Shown here piece after piece: positions 7,467-13,595 of a DNA stretch of 20,211 nt. Under the pieces are notes generated by a model, which did not search any database, had not been told where the DNA came from, and saw only the letters and a list, made by a program, of their open reading frames with translations. This DNA is from a virus. Position 1 is the first letter of the stretch. Each line of letters starts with the position of its first letter. Both the position numbers and the translations under genes were made by a program. Location: positions 1 to 20,211 of the IMG/VR virus record IMGVR_UViG_3300042292_000214. One strand, 5' to 3'.

Positions 7467-7712
7467 ATGTTGAATGATAAATTCATAGAAATCTTGTCCA
7501 AACGACAAATCAGACGCGGTTCAGAATATTGTGCCTACCAAGATTTGTATAACAAACTAAGCAAAGAGGACCAAAAGGCTCTTGATAACGCTTGGGCCAA
7601 GAACTACCCGACAAACCTAATTGTTCAAGCCCTGCGTGCAGATGGGCATAAGTGCAGTTCCGACACCATTCGACTTCATAGAAACGGCACATGCAGATGT
7701 CCGAAAGAATAG
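7467..7712 (+). CDS. small putative DNA-binding protein with C-terminal Cys pair
   Basis: An 81-residue protein starting MLNDKFIEILSKRQIRRG. The middle (QKALDNAWAKNYPTNLIVQAL) followed by RADGHKCSSDTIRLHR looks like a helix-turn-helix in which the second helix follows a small-residue turn. It ends NGTCRCPKE. Similar short proteins with a final CxCP occur in actinophages, where they are usually called hypothetical or HTH proteins. GAGGAGG at 7453-7459 is a strong ribosome-binding site. This is the first gene after the terminator; a weak -10-like TATCCT lies at 7438-7443. A regulatory role is inferred from the fold guess and position. Confidence 0.55.
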   Translation: MLNDKFIEILSKRQIRRGSEYCAYQDLYNKLSKEDQKALDNAWAKNYPTNLIVQALRADGHKCSSDTIRLHRNGTCRCPKE

Positions 7713-7951
7713 ATGCCCTCATCAAAGAACGAGGCAAAATGTATGGCGAGGCTGTCGATAACTTCACGGCCGTGGGCAGAGGCTGGGGCGCAATCCTTAA
7801 CATCGAGGACATCCCGCCGTATCAAGTAGCGTTGATGATGGACTTTCTAAAGACCATCCGTTGCGCGATCAACCCAACACACGAGGACTCCTGGCAGGAC
7901 AAAGCGGGCTATTCGGAACTCGGGAAACGGATCGCTCTCGATGAGTCTTAA
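7691..7951 (+). CDS. DUF6378-like phage protein
   Basis: An 86-residue protein that matches the phage family annotated DUF6378. Visible pattern: IKERGKMYGEAVDNFTAVGRGW, then PPYQVALMMDFLKTIRCAINPTH, then EDSWQDKAGYSELG. Members are common in phages near nucleotide- or DNA-metabolism genes, and their function is unknown. The family name is from memory of the motif, not a search. A second in-frame ATG two codons downstream is an alternative start. The gene overlaps the previous gene by 22 nt and the next by 11 nt, which indicates one transcript. Confidence 0.75.
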   Translation: MQMSERIDALIKERGKMYGEAVDNFTAVGRGWGAILNIEDIPPYQVALMMDFLKTIRCAINPTHEDSWQDKAGYSELGKRIALDES

Positions 7952-8975
7952 AGATCAATTTGATGAGATGCCTGAGGGCGTTGAGTCCAAGGATGTAAAA
8001 GAATTACGGCAAGCCATGCTGCGTTTGCAGAAACAACTGAAACAATCAAAAGAACGAAATGAGGACCTGGTCTTTGCTACACGCCAGGCGGCCTACGATG
8101 CAATGCTCACCTTTGGCAAAATACCACCAGTTCCAACTGTGGCTATTGATAAACGCAAAGCAAAAGGTGAAGTTGCGCTTTGGCACATGACGGATTGGCA
8201 AGGAGCCAAACGAACCGTCAGTTATAACTCTCAGATTATGCGCAGACGCGTGATGGAATTTGCAGAGAAGGCCGTCAGGATCACCGACATTCAACGCGCT
8301 GATCACCCTGTAAAAGAAGTAACCATTGCCTTTGGCGGCGACATGGTCGAAGGCTTGTTCAACTTCCCAAGCCAGGCTTTTGAGATTGATAGCACCCTAT
8401 TTGAGCAATATGTAAATGTTTCTCGCCTTTGCGTGGATGTGGTCAGGTTTGCCCTGGCTAATTATGAAAAGGTCACCGTGGTTCCCGAGTGGGGAAACCA
8501 TGGTCGGATCGGATCAAAGCGCGACAATGTTCCGCGATCCGATAACTTCGACCGTATGTGCTACGAGTTGGCCCATCAGTTGCTTCAGGGAGAAAAACGC
8601 CTGGTGTGGCAGGACTGTCCCGAGGATATTCAACGCATCGAGATTGGCAACTACCGAGCGCTGTTGATCCACGGAGATGAAGTGGGCCGCAACGGTTTTG
8701 CTTCCCCTGGTGCAATAGTTCAACACGCAAACAAGTGGCGCTCGGGTTCCTACCCTTGGGAGTTCAGAGATGTTTATATTGGCCACTATCACACGCACGC
8801 GGAGTGGTCGATGGCTAACGGACTCGGAGCGGTGTATCAAACAGGCTCAACGGAGTCCGACAATCGTTATGCAGGTGTGATGCTTGCGGCCAGCGCAACT
8901 CCATCGCAACGCCTTCACTTCATTGATCCAGTAAAAGGCCGCGTGACTGCCGCCTACAAGGTTTGGTTAGATTGA
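7941..8975 (+). CDS. calcineurin-like metallophosphoesterase
   Basis: A 344-residue protein with the full metallophosphatase motif series: H82-M-T-D85, GGD134MVEG, G185-N-H-G, H244-G-D-E and G281-HYHTH. These residues bind two metal ions in calcineurin-like enzymes (Mre11/SbcD, phage serine/threonine phosphatases). Residues ~17-50 are a charged helix (ELRQAMLRLQKQLKQSKERN) likely to form a coiled coil. Phage proteins of this size and layout are usually assumed to act on nucleic acids as exonucleases or phosphodiesterases, though the substrate here is unproven. Its start overlaps the previous gene by 11 nt. Its end overlaps a convergent minus-strand small gene by 9 nt. Confidence 0.8.
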   Translation: MSLKDQFDEMPEGVESKDVKELRQAMLRLQKQLKQSKERNEDLVFATRQAAYDAMLTFGKIPPVPTVAIDKRKAKGEVALWHMTDWQGAKRTVSYNSQIMRRRVMEFAEKAVRITDIQRADHPVKEVTIAFGGDMVEGLFNFPSQAFEIDSTLFEQYVNVSRLCVDVVRFALANYEKVTVVPEWGNHGRIGSKRDNVPRSDNFDRMCYELAHQLLQGEKRLVWQDCPEDIQRIEIGNYRALLIHGDEVGRNGFASPGAIVQHANKWRSGSYPWEFRDVYIGHYHTHAEWSMANGLGAVYQTGSTESDNRYAGVMLAASATPSQRLHFIDPVKGRVTAAYKVWLD

Positions 8976-9050
8976 GGCCTCTGCTGCATCCACAGCATCA
9001 TCAACAGAGTAGGAATGTTCCTTAGAACATTGTCCACATTCTTTGCACAT
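8967..9050 (-). CDS. 27-residue CxxCxxC microprotein, second gene of the minus-strand pair
   Basis: On the minus strand, an ATG at 9050-9048 overlaps the stop of the upstream minus gene as TGATG. This is the coupling used throughout the window and is the main support for the gene being real. It encodes 27 residues starting MCKECGQCSKEHS and ending DDAVDAAEASI, with TAA at 8969-8967. Cys2, Cys5 and Cys8 in C-x2-C-x2-C spacing plus His12 could bind a metal such as zinc; the C-terminal half is acidic. The gene contains a perfect 18-nt inverted repeat (9013-9030) and a DnaA-box-like 9-mer (9030-9038). It may be a small regulator; no homologue is recognised. Confidence 0.45.
   Translation of the reverse strand: MCKECGQCSKEHSYSVDDAVDAAEASI
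9013..9030. repeat. perfect inverted repeat between convergent genes
   Basis: AATGTTCCTTAGAACATT consists of two 7-nt arms (AATGTTC / GAACATT) around CTTA. It lies just past the convergent stop codons, inside the tiny minus-strand gene. No T-run follows on either strand, so it is not a standard terminator. It could be an operator, a weak bidirectional transcription stop, or chance. Confidence 0.5.
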
Positions 9051-9259
9051 CAATCATCCTCATAATCATCACCATAATCGCTGGTGATCAATCTCATGTC
9101 TGCGATGTCGATGCCATTATCTTTTGCTTTATCCATTGCTTCTTTGAAGGTGGAAAGGCAACGGCTAGTTAGATCGGTAACCATGTCGGGATATTGGGCC
9201 TCGGTTCCCAATTCAACGGCAAGGCCGCCTAGACGGATGGATATTTGTGAATAAGCCAT
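9050..9259 (-). CDS. 69-residue hypothetical protein, one of only two minus-strand genes
   Basis: The minus-strand reading frame is open from 9337, but the real start is taken as the ATG at 9259-9257. AAGGGGG lies 7 nt upstream of it, while the segment before (translated GRGGYITGVITGIISARG) looks non-coding. The 69-residue product starts MAYSQISIRLGGLAVELG, continues with YPDMVTDLTSRCLSTFKEAM and ends with a very acidic tail (SDYGDDYEDD). No family is recognised. A divergent, oppositely oriented gene at the head of the recombination operon is a usual place for a phage regulator or anti-regulator, but no DNA-binding motif is visible. It is coupled to the 27-residue gene downstream. Confidence 0.65.
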   Translation of the reverse strand: MAYSQISIRLGGLAVELGTEAQYPDMVTDLTSRCLSTFKEAMDKAKDNGIDIADMRLITSDYGDDYEDD

Positions 9260-9355
9260 GGTGGACCCCCTTGCTGAAATTATGCCTGTAATCACGCCTG
9301 TAATGTATCCGCCACGCCCGATCCAGGGTCCTTCCAATTGTCGGTGGCGTGTGCC
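9260..9355. promoter_or_regulatory. divergent intergenic control region with short direct repeats
   Basis: This 96-bp gap separates the minus-strand gene pair from the plus-strand recombination operon, so it should hold promoters for both. It contains two exact copies of GCCTGTAAT (9284-9292 and 9296-9304) with a 12-bp period, as might bind a regulator on one face of the helix. On the minus strand CATAAT (9284-9279) is a possible -10. No convincing -35/-10 pair is visible on the plus strand. The A-rich block found before the other two leader elements is absent here. Confidence 0.5.
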
Positions 9356-9400
9356 AAGGTATGCCTTACAAGGGCGAAAGCCCCCTACAGAAAGGAAGGC
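9356..9400 (+). promoter_or_regulatory. repeated start-associated leader element, copy 1
   Basis: This is the first of three copies of a ~45-nt element. It runs from AAGGTATG (9356-9363) through the hairpin GGGC-GAAA-GCCC (9372-9383, GNRA tetraloop, followed by CC) to GAAAGGAAGGC (9390-9400), which ends 2 nt before ATG 9403. CCTT at 9364-9367 could pair with AAGG in the 3' end and so mask the ribosome-binding site. The ATG inside AAGGTATG is in frame with the gene and would add 14 residues. See copies at 14246 and 15649. Confidence 0.7.
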
Positions 9401-9402
9401 TC

Positions 9403-9963
9403 ATGGCCGAGAAATACAGCCTTGAGGATTACGAAACGGTCGAAGCGCGTCTCCGCCGTCTATACGAAAAATACCCAACAGCCCGATTGCTTACAGAACT
9501 GATCTACCAGGATGAGCGCCGCTTCATCTGTAAGACATTCTTGTATCTTGATCCGAAAGACAACACCCCGCACTCAACAGGCTATGCCGAGGAGATTGTG
9601 GGCGCTGGGTTTGTAAATAAAACATCGGCCCTTGAGAACTGCGAAACTTCCGCGATTGGCCGTTGCATAAGCAACTCCGTTCTTTGCCTTGGCGCACCAG
9701 TTGGCAAGCGCCCATCTCAAGAAGAGATGCAAAAGGTCGAACGCTACAAAGCAGAACCACGCAAAGCACCAGTAAAGAAACTCTCCTGGACTGACGATCA
9801 ATTGAAACTCGCCGAAGCAGCCATTCAGACGGTTGCTGCGATGAGTGACAAAGAGAAGTTGCGCGAGTTGTGGACTGGAAGCGCCGAGATTATTGACGCG
9901 CCAGTAAAAGGAACCACTCTGAAGGATGTAATCAATGCACGCGTTGCGGAGTTGAGCGCTTAA
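9403..9963 (+). CDS. putative single-strand annealing recombination protein
   Basis: A 186-residue protein. The key region is ENCETSAIGRCISNSVLCLG (residues ~78-97) followed by KRPSQEEMQ. The motif E-N-(A/C)-E-T-S-A-I-G-R is characteristic of a large phage family placed near recombination genes and thought to relate to ERF/Rad52-type annealing proteins. The N-terminal ~75 residues have an LLTELIYQDERRFICKTFLY strand pattern. The C-terminal ~60 residues are a separate helical part after a basic linker. The Cas4-like nuclease at 11758, RusA and SSB nearby fit a phage recombination system. ATG 9403 is chosen because the leader element ends just upstream; starts at 9349 and 9361 are in frame. The function is family inference, not proven. 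Confidence 0.6.
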   Translation: MAEKYSLEDYETVEARLRRLYEKYPTARLLTELIYQDERRFICKTFLYLDPKDNTPHSTGYAEEIVGAGFVNKTSALENCETSAIGRCISNSVLCLGAPVGKRPSQEEMQKVERYKAEPRKAPVKKLSWTDDQLKLAEAAIQTVAAMSDKEKLRELWTGSAEIIDAPVKGTTLKDVINARVAELSA

Positions 9964-10355
9964 TGAGCAACTTCAAAGTTGTGATGGGGGACTTGGAACT
10001 CCCCCTCACTCCATACGCTGGCACTTCAGGCTGGTCGGGATCGCAAACCAGCCAGGATCGTGCAGTTCAAGATGACACCGATGGAACTACAAAGGGCCGC
10101 CAAAATGTCACCTTGCGATTGATCAATGCATCCAAAACTTATGGAATGACCTGGAAAGAACTGGCCGATGAAACAGGCTGGCATCACGGCCAAGCCTCGG
10201 GTGTTCTTTCTGTTCTGCACAAAGAAGGATTGATTGAACGGCTTACGGAGCGGCGTGGCAAATGTGCCGTCTACATCGGGTTAAATTCGGTCAACGGTCG
10301 CAAGACCTCAGTTCGTAAAATCAAAAGTTGTAAGCATTGTGGAGGCGAATTATGA
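9963..10355 (+). CDS. winged helix-turn-helix DNA-binding protein with Cys-rich tail
   Basis: A 130-residue protein. Residues ~1-45 are polar and disordered-looking. Residues ~50-105 form a MarR/winged-helix-like pattern: MTWKELADETGWHHGQASGV as helix-turn-helix, then LSVLHKEGLIERL and a wing (TERRGKCAVYIGL). The C-terminus ends CKHCGGEL, half of a zinc ribbon. Such proteins are common in actinophage early regions. A role in transcription control or in modulating DNA ends is inferred. The stop of the annealing protein and this start are joined (TAATG), and the stop overlaps the next gene (ATGA). Confidence 0.6.
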   Translation: MSNFKVVMGDLELPLTPYAGTSGWSGSQTSQDRAVQDDTDGTTKGRQNVTLRLINASKTYGMTWKELADETGWHHGQASGVLSVLHKEGLIERLTERRGKCAVYIGLNSVNGRKTSVRKIKSCKHCGGEL

Positions 10356-10471
10356 GTGAAAAAGAACAGGCGTTTTGGGATTGGTGGAACAAGATTGAAC
10401 CGTACAAAGACTTGTACAACCTGCGCATGGCATTTGACGCGGGTTATGACGCTGGAAAAGGAGATGTGTGA
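10352..10471 (+). CDS. 39-residue hypothetical protein
   Basis: A short frame starting MSEKEQAFWDWWNKIEPYKD and ending FDAGYDAGKGDV. GGAGG lies 9 nt upstream, the start overlaps the previous stop (ATGA), and its own stop overlaps the next start (TGATG). This double coupling supports translation. The Trp-rich N-terminal helix and the A-F-x-A-G-Y-x-A-G motif are typical of small phage proteins of unknown function. Confidence 0.6.
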   Translation: MSEKEQAFWDWWNKIEPYKDLYNLRMAFDAGYDAGKGDV

Positions 10472-10758
10472 TGAGCGATAAAACTAAGAAGTTTGAACCA
10501 AGCGCTGGATTTGTGGTGTCGGTTCACATGAATAAGTTAGGGATCAGGGCGGTTGCCGCCGAGTTGGATGGCATCTTTGCAGAAACTTTGGCCGAGGCGA
10601 TGGATCGGGCTGGCTTTCAGTTGGTTCCTGATCCGTTTAACCTGACTAACGATGCCAAGAAGGTGATTGAGTTAGAAGAGCGTCAAAAGAACTCAGGACT
10701 AACACTTGTAAAGGAGGCGGGCGATGATGACCCAAGTGGTGACACCTCAGCAAATTGA
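10471..10758 (+). CDS. 95-residue hypothetical protein
   Basis: Starts MSDKTKKFEPSAGFVVSVHM at ATG 10471 (TGATG with the previous gene); a GTG at 10468 is in frame but less likely. The middle (LDGIFAETLAEAMDRAGFQL) is an amphipathic helix, and the C-terminus is acidic (EAGDDDPSGDTSAN). No family is recognised. It lies inside the recombination operon, overlapping the following coiled-coil gene by 35 nt, and AAGGAGG within its 3' end serves that gene. Confidence 0.55.
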   Translation: MSDKTKKFEPSAGFVVSVHMNKLGIRAVAAELDGIFAETLAEAMDRAGFQLVPDPFNLTNDAKKVIELEERQKNSGLTLVKEAGDDDPSGDTSAN

Positions 10759-11095
10759 GTCGCGCCTTTATGCTTTATCTAAAGAAGTAGATGAAGCACA
10801 CCAGGGTTTGGTTGATACAGAGCGTGAGTTCCATCAGACAACAGCCGAGTATGAAATAGCCATGGCACGCACACGCATTTCTTTGGCCAGCAAGTCATCG
10901 CCGACTGGAAAGAATTACACGGTCGGCGAGCGCGAGGACATGGCAATTATTGAAAATGCCGATCAGCATTTTAAGATGGCAACCATGGAAGCCCAGGTAA
11001 AAGCCGCACGCGCCAATGTGCAGCGGTTGAAAACCCAGGTGGAGATTGCCCGATCAATGTCGGCTTCAGTCCGATCCAGCATGGAGTTGTCATGA
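10724..11095 (+). CDS. coiled-coil phage protein near recombination genes
   Basis: A 123-residue, largely helical protein. Residues ~10-60 and ~75-118 form long heptad-rich stretches (YALSKEVDEAHQGLVDTERE; AQVKAARANVQRLKTQVEIA) around GEREDMAIIENADQHF, and it ends ARSMSASVRSSMELS. The pattern E-R-E-D-x-A...V-K-A-A-R-A-N-V...T-Q-V...R-S...S-V-R-x-S is familiar from phage proteins next to annealing and exonuclease genes. Their function is unknown; a recombination accessory is plausible. AAGGAGG at 10711-10717 is a strong ribosome-binding site for ATG 10724. The stop overlaps the next start (ATGA). Confidence 0.65.
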   Translation: MMTQVVTPQQIESRLYALSKEVDEAHQGLVDTEREFHQTTAEYEIAMARTRISLASKSSPTGKNYTVGEREDMAIIENADQHFKMATMEAQVKAARANVQRLKTQVEIARSMSASVRSSMELS

Positions 11096-11244
11096 CCATT
11101 GATCCAAACGACTGGAAAATGGCTGAACGGATCGCTGAAAACAGCAAGGTCTATAAAACACCCGCAGAGGTATTAAGCGCTTTTGAAGCGTTTATGAAGC
11201 AAGTAGAAAACAACCAGGAAGAAGGCGAAAATGAAAAGGATTAG
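11092..11244 (+). CDS. 50-residue hypothetical protein
   Basis: A short frame coupled to the previous gene by ATGA and overlapping the next gene by 14 nt. It begins MTIDPNDWKMAERIAENSKV and ends in a Glu/Asn/Lys-rich tail (ENNQEEGENEKD). The predicted structure is two helices. No family is recognised. Its 3' end carries the purine-rich sequence (GAAGAAGGCG) that acts as ribosome-binding site for the secreted protein that follows. Confidence 0.5.
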   Translation: MTIDPNDWKMAERIAENSKVYKTPAEVLSAFEAFMKQVENNQEEGENEKD

Positions 11245-11761
11245 TTTAGCAATGGCTGCGTTGCTGGCTTTGGGAGTTATCCCGAGTGCAAACGCAGATG
11301 TTTATGTAAAGGTGGATGCAAACGGCAACGCAATCGGCGGGGCCATAGTTTGTGATGCGGAAACCTGCGGAGAAGGATCGCTTTATTCACAGATGACCCT
11401 GGGGCCTGGCGAGCGTTATGTTTTACAGGGTTTGGGCGATGCGGGAATTGGAAACAACAACCCTGGAGTCGATGTAAAGGTGGACATTCCAACGCAAACC
11501 TGGACCGTGACAAATAACAACCAGCCCGATCCAGTCGTGACAACTTTCACGCCTTTTACTGGGACAACGGTCGCATCAATTGCGCCAACAATCACCGAAA
11601 CATCTACGGTGACTTTGGATACGGCTACCGCGACCATGGATACAACCACGGCAACCGTGGACACTTCGACCGTCACCGTGTCGGACCTGGATGCCAAGAT
11701 CAGGGAACTTCGGGCGTTGATTGCCTGGATTGAGGAGTTGTTAGCGAGGTTGTTCAAGTGA
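11231..11761 (+). CDS. secreted Thr-rich repeat protein inside the recombination operon
   Basis: A 176-residue protein with a clear Sec signal peptide: MKRISLAMAALLALGVIPSANA, cleavage likely after A-N-A (residue ~22). The mature part begins DVYVKVDANGNAIGGAIVCD with one Cys pair (IVCDAETCGEG) that may form a disulfide. Residues ~118-150 are tandem Thr/Val repeats (STVTLDTATATMDTTTATV). The C-terminal ~25 residues are an amphipathic helix rich in Leu, Ile and Arg (AKIRELRALIAWIEELLARL) that could associate with membrane. It sits between two DNA-metabolism genes with overlaps on both sides. A surface role such as superinfection exclusion is a guess; no family is recognised. Confidence 0.65.
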   Translation: MKRISLAMAALLALGVIPSANADVYVKVDANGNAIGGAIVCDAETCGEGSLYSQMTLGPGERYVLQGLGDAGIGNNNPGVDVKVDIPTQTWTVTNNNQPDPVVTTFTPFTGTTVASIAPTITETSTVTLDTATATMDTTTATVDTSTVTVSDLDAKIRELRALIAWIEELLARLFK

Positions 11762-12429
11762 TAGATCTACAAGGAATGCTGATTAAGTCGCTTGAGGCTT
11801 ATGACAGCCAGCGCGATCGTTCGCAACAGGTGGAAGTTGGGCCTTCAAGTATCGGTGGATGTCGCCGACAGGTTTATCACATCCTGAAACAAACCCCCAA
11901 GATTAACACCGACACGGAGTCGCTGGCCTCGATCATGGGAACCTTTATTCACGCTGGGATCGCCGAGTCGATCAAGCGCGAGGACCCATTTGGCGACAAC
12001 TTCATCATCGAACAGCAGGTTACCTTTGGCGACCTAAAGGGCCATGTTGATCTGTACATAAAGGACCTGGGTATGGTTGTGGATTGGAAAACAACCAAAA
12101 AGAAGTCGCTGCGTTACTTCCCCAAGATGCAGCAGAGAATGCAGGTCCAGGTTTATGGCTACCTGCTTGCCAAGAACGGACACGAGGTCAAATATGTGTC
12201 CCTGGTGGCTATCCCACGCGATGGGATCATGAGTGAAATCCGCGCTCATGTTGAGCCGTATGATGAGGCCCTGGCCTTGGAAGGATTGATGTGGCTAGAT
12301 GAAGTCAAAAAGATCGCTGCCGAGGATGGACCAAAACCCGAACCGACCGAGAACCTGGGATTTTGCGCCGCTTACTGCGACTTTTACGATCCAACAGGAG
12401 AGGTCGGATGCCCGAGTACAAACAGGTAG
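11758..12429 (+). CDS. Cas4/RecB-like PD-(D/E)XK exonuclease with Fe-S Cys set
   Basis: A 223-residue nuclease. Visible motifs: SSIGGC35RRQ, a conserved His65 in GTFIHAGI, GHVD98LYI, and VVD109WK111TTKK as the catalytic core, then MQVQVYGYLLAK matching the QxxxY motif of RecB-family nucleases. Cys35 together with C203, C207 and C218 (FCAAYCDFY...GC) reproduces the one-plus-three Cys arrangement of 4Fe-4S clusters in Cas4 and AddB. No cas genes are nearby, so it is a phage recombination or DNA-processing exonuclease, a likely partner of the annealing protein at 9403. The start is GTG 11758, overlapping the previous stop (GTGA); ATG 11776 is an alternative. Confidence 0.8.
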   Translation: MIDLQGMLIKSLEAYDSQRDRSQQVEVGPSSIGGCRRQVYHILKQTPKINTDTESLASIMGTFIHAGIAESIKREDPFGDNFIIEQQVTFGDLKGHVDLYIKDLGMVVDWKTTKKKSLRYFPKMQQRMQVQVYGYLLAKNGHEVKYVSLVAIPRDGIMSEIRAHVEPYDEALALEGLMWLDEVKKIAAEDGPKPEPTENLGFCAAYCDFYDPTGEVGCPSTNR

Positions 12430-12821
12430 ATTGGGATAAAGCCGAATGCTTAGAAGTCGACACTGAGTTGTTTTATCGGGTCGAGGAGGAGCGCAACTCG
12501 ACCGCTTATCAATACATCAACGCGGTCCGATCCATCTGTGGTCGTTGCCCGATCCAAAAGGACTGCCTGGCATACGCCTTTGGCAACGAGGACTATGGGG
12601 TGTGGGGAGGGTTGACCAGCCTTGAGCGGCGATCCATGGGCGATCCCGAGAAATACCCCATCCAGTTGCGCCGAGCGCTGGAAGCCTTAAAGATGTACGG
12701 AATTACCTACGAGGAAGTGAGGAAGGTGTATGAGCATTCGGTTGATGTCGGAATGTTGGCGGGCAGATTTACCTACGGTCGAAAAAATGGTGTTGTTGAT
12801 CATCGCCGACCACGCCTCTGA
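12408..12821 (+). CDS. WhiB-family Fe-S transcription factor
   Basis: A 137-residue protein with the WhiB (Wbl) signature: Cys14, then C44-x2-C47-x5-C53 to hold a 4Fe-4S cluster, followed by the GVWGG turn (residues 64-68) and a basic segment. WhiB proteins bind sigma factor A region 4 and retune host transcription; they are confined to Actinobacteria and their phages, which is the best host clue here. The helix after GVWGG is followed by an unusually long tail (~60 residues). ATG 12408 is chosen, with AGGAGAGG about 7 nt upstream; an in-frame ATG at 12363 lies inside the nuclease gene. The last 92 nt overlap the replication gene in another frame. Confidence 0.85.
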   Translation: MPEYKQVDWDKAECLEVDTELFYRVEEERNSTAYQYINAVRSICGRCPIQKDCLAYAFGNEDYGVWGGLTSLERRSMGDPEKYPIQLRRALEALKMYGITYEEVRKVYEHSVDVGMLAGRFTYGRKNGVVDHRRPRL

Positions 12822-13539
12822 CGATGGAACCGAAGCCTGGCCTTCTCAAGCCACAATCGCAACCAAGGCCAGCATCTCTATCAGGACCGTTCAAAGGGCC
12901 GTCAATAGCCTGGTAGCGGCTGGATATTTATGGATGGAGAAAGGTGCTGGGGGCAGCGCCAACTGCCGCGAGGATCGCAGACCGCATCGCTATACGATCA
13001 ACATCAAAAGATTACGGGGCGACACAGAGTCTACCCGCGAGGATCGGGCCGACTTTGACGACATCAACGGGGCGACTTTGACGACACCTACGGGGCGACA
13101 ATCACGCCCCATGAACCACCCTAATGAACCATCCAAAGAAACATCCATGTTCAACTTGTTTTGGGATCAATACCCAATCAAGGTGGGCAAAGCCGCAGCC
13201 AAGAAAGCCTGGGAGAAAGCGATCAAGGTTGAAGCACCCGATGTAATTATTGCGGGCGCTGCTCGATACGCCGCCGATCCAAACCGCCATCCGTCTTTTA
13301 CTGCGCACGCTTCCACCTGGCTCAACGCTCACCGTTGGGCCGACAGTCCACTTCCGCCACGCGTTTTCACGGCCGATGAAAAGAAAGCCCGAGAGTTGGA
13401 AGAGTCTAAGGCTAAGACTGAAAGAGAGCGCCAGGAGTATCTCAAGTGGCAGCAGGAGATCCGCGAAGCCGAAGCGCGATCCGTTCCACCACCTGCGGAC
13501 ATCGTAGAATTTCTACGGAAAACATTACCGAAAAGATGA
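12730..13539 (+). CDS. replication initiator (lambda O-like, helix-turn-helix)
   Basis: A 269-residue protein. Residues ~1-80 carry a helix-turn-helix domain (LPTVEKMVLLIIADHAS; AWPSQATIATKASISIRTVQ, then RAVNSLVAAGYL). A low-complexity linker (~95-140) follows. The C-terminal part has FWDQYPIKVGKAAAKKAWEK, a Y-A-A-D-P segment and ASTWLNAHRWAD, the layout of phage replisome organisers that load the helicase, like lambda O. The linker's DNA contains a 23-bp direct repeat out of frame with itself and further iteron-like repeats, matching the lambda model of an origin inside the initiator gene. The start overlaps the WhiB gene by 92 nt but is supported by GAGGAAG/GAGGAAGG upstream and the full N-terminal domain. 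Confidence 0.75.
   Translation: MSIRLMSECWRADLPTVEKMVLLIIADHASDDGTEAWPSQATIATKASISIRTVQRAVNSLVAAGYLWMEKGAGGSANCREDRRPHRYTINIKRLRGDTESTREDRADFDDINGATLTTPTGRQSRPMNHPNEPSKETSMFNLFWDQYPIKVGKAAAKKAWEKAIKVEAPDVIIAGAARYAADPNRHPSFTAHASTWLNAHRWADSPLPPRVFTADEKKARELEESKAKTERERQEYLKWQQEIREAEARSVPPPADIVEFLRKTLPKR
13014..13133. repeat. iteron-like repeat array, candidate replication origin
   Basis: Inside the initiator gene: ACGGGGCGAC occurs three times (13014-13023, 13067-13076, 13090-13099). Two 23-bp tandem copies (13050-13072, 13073-13095) begin CGACTTTGACGACA, end ACGGGG and match at 21 of 23 positions. A hairpin GGGGCG-ACAATCA-CGCCCC follows (13092-13110), then two 13-nt repeats (ATGAACCAYCCWA, 13111-13123 and 13124-13136) and A-rich sequence. 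Because 23 is not a multiple of three, the copies are read in different frames, so selection on protein does not explain the repeat. Confidence 0.6.
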
Positions 13540-13540
13540 C

Positions 13541-13593
13541 ACAAGTCACTTGTAACCCTTACACTTCTCGTAACCATTACAACTTGGAGGTTG
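13541..13593. promoter_or_regulatory. intergenic operator-like palindrome and direct repeats
   Basis: The 56-bp gap after the initiator holds a perfect palindrome ACAAGT-C-ACTTGT (13541-13553), overlapping two similar 11-mers GTAACCCTTAC and GTAACCATTAC whose starts are 18 bp apart. TTGGAGG at 13584-13590 is the ribosome-binding site of the next gene. The gap is longer than most in this operon, so a regulated internal promoter is plausible, although no clear -35/-10 pair is seen. Confidence 0.45.
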
Positions 13594-13595
13594 AA

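Noticed and set aside
12363-12407. Upstream in-frame start for the WhiB gene (adds MRRLLRLLRSNRRGR)
   Set aside because: It lies within the nuclease gene, encodes an unlikely Arg/Leu-rich segment, and ATG 12408 has a good ribosome-binding site and the usual distance to the first Cys.
11758-12429. The Cas4-like protein as a sign of a CRISPR system
   Set aside because: No cas1, cas2 or effector gene and no array is present; Cas4-family nucleases are common stand-alone phage recombination enzymes.
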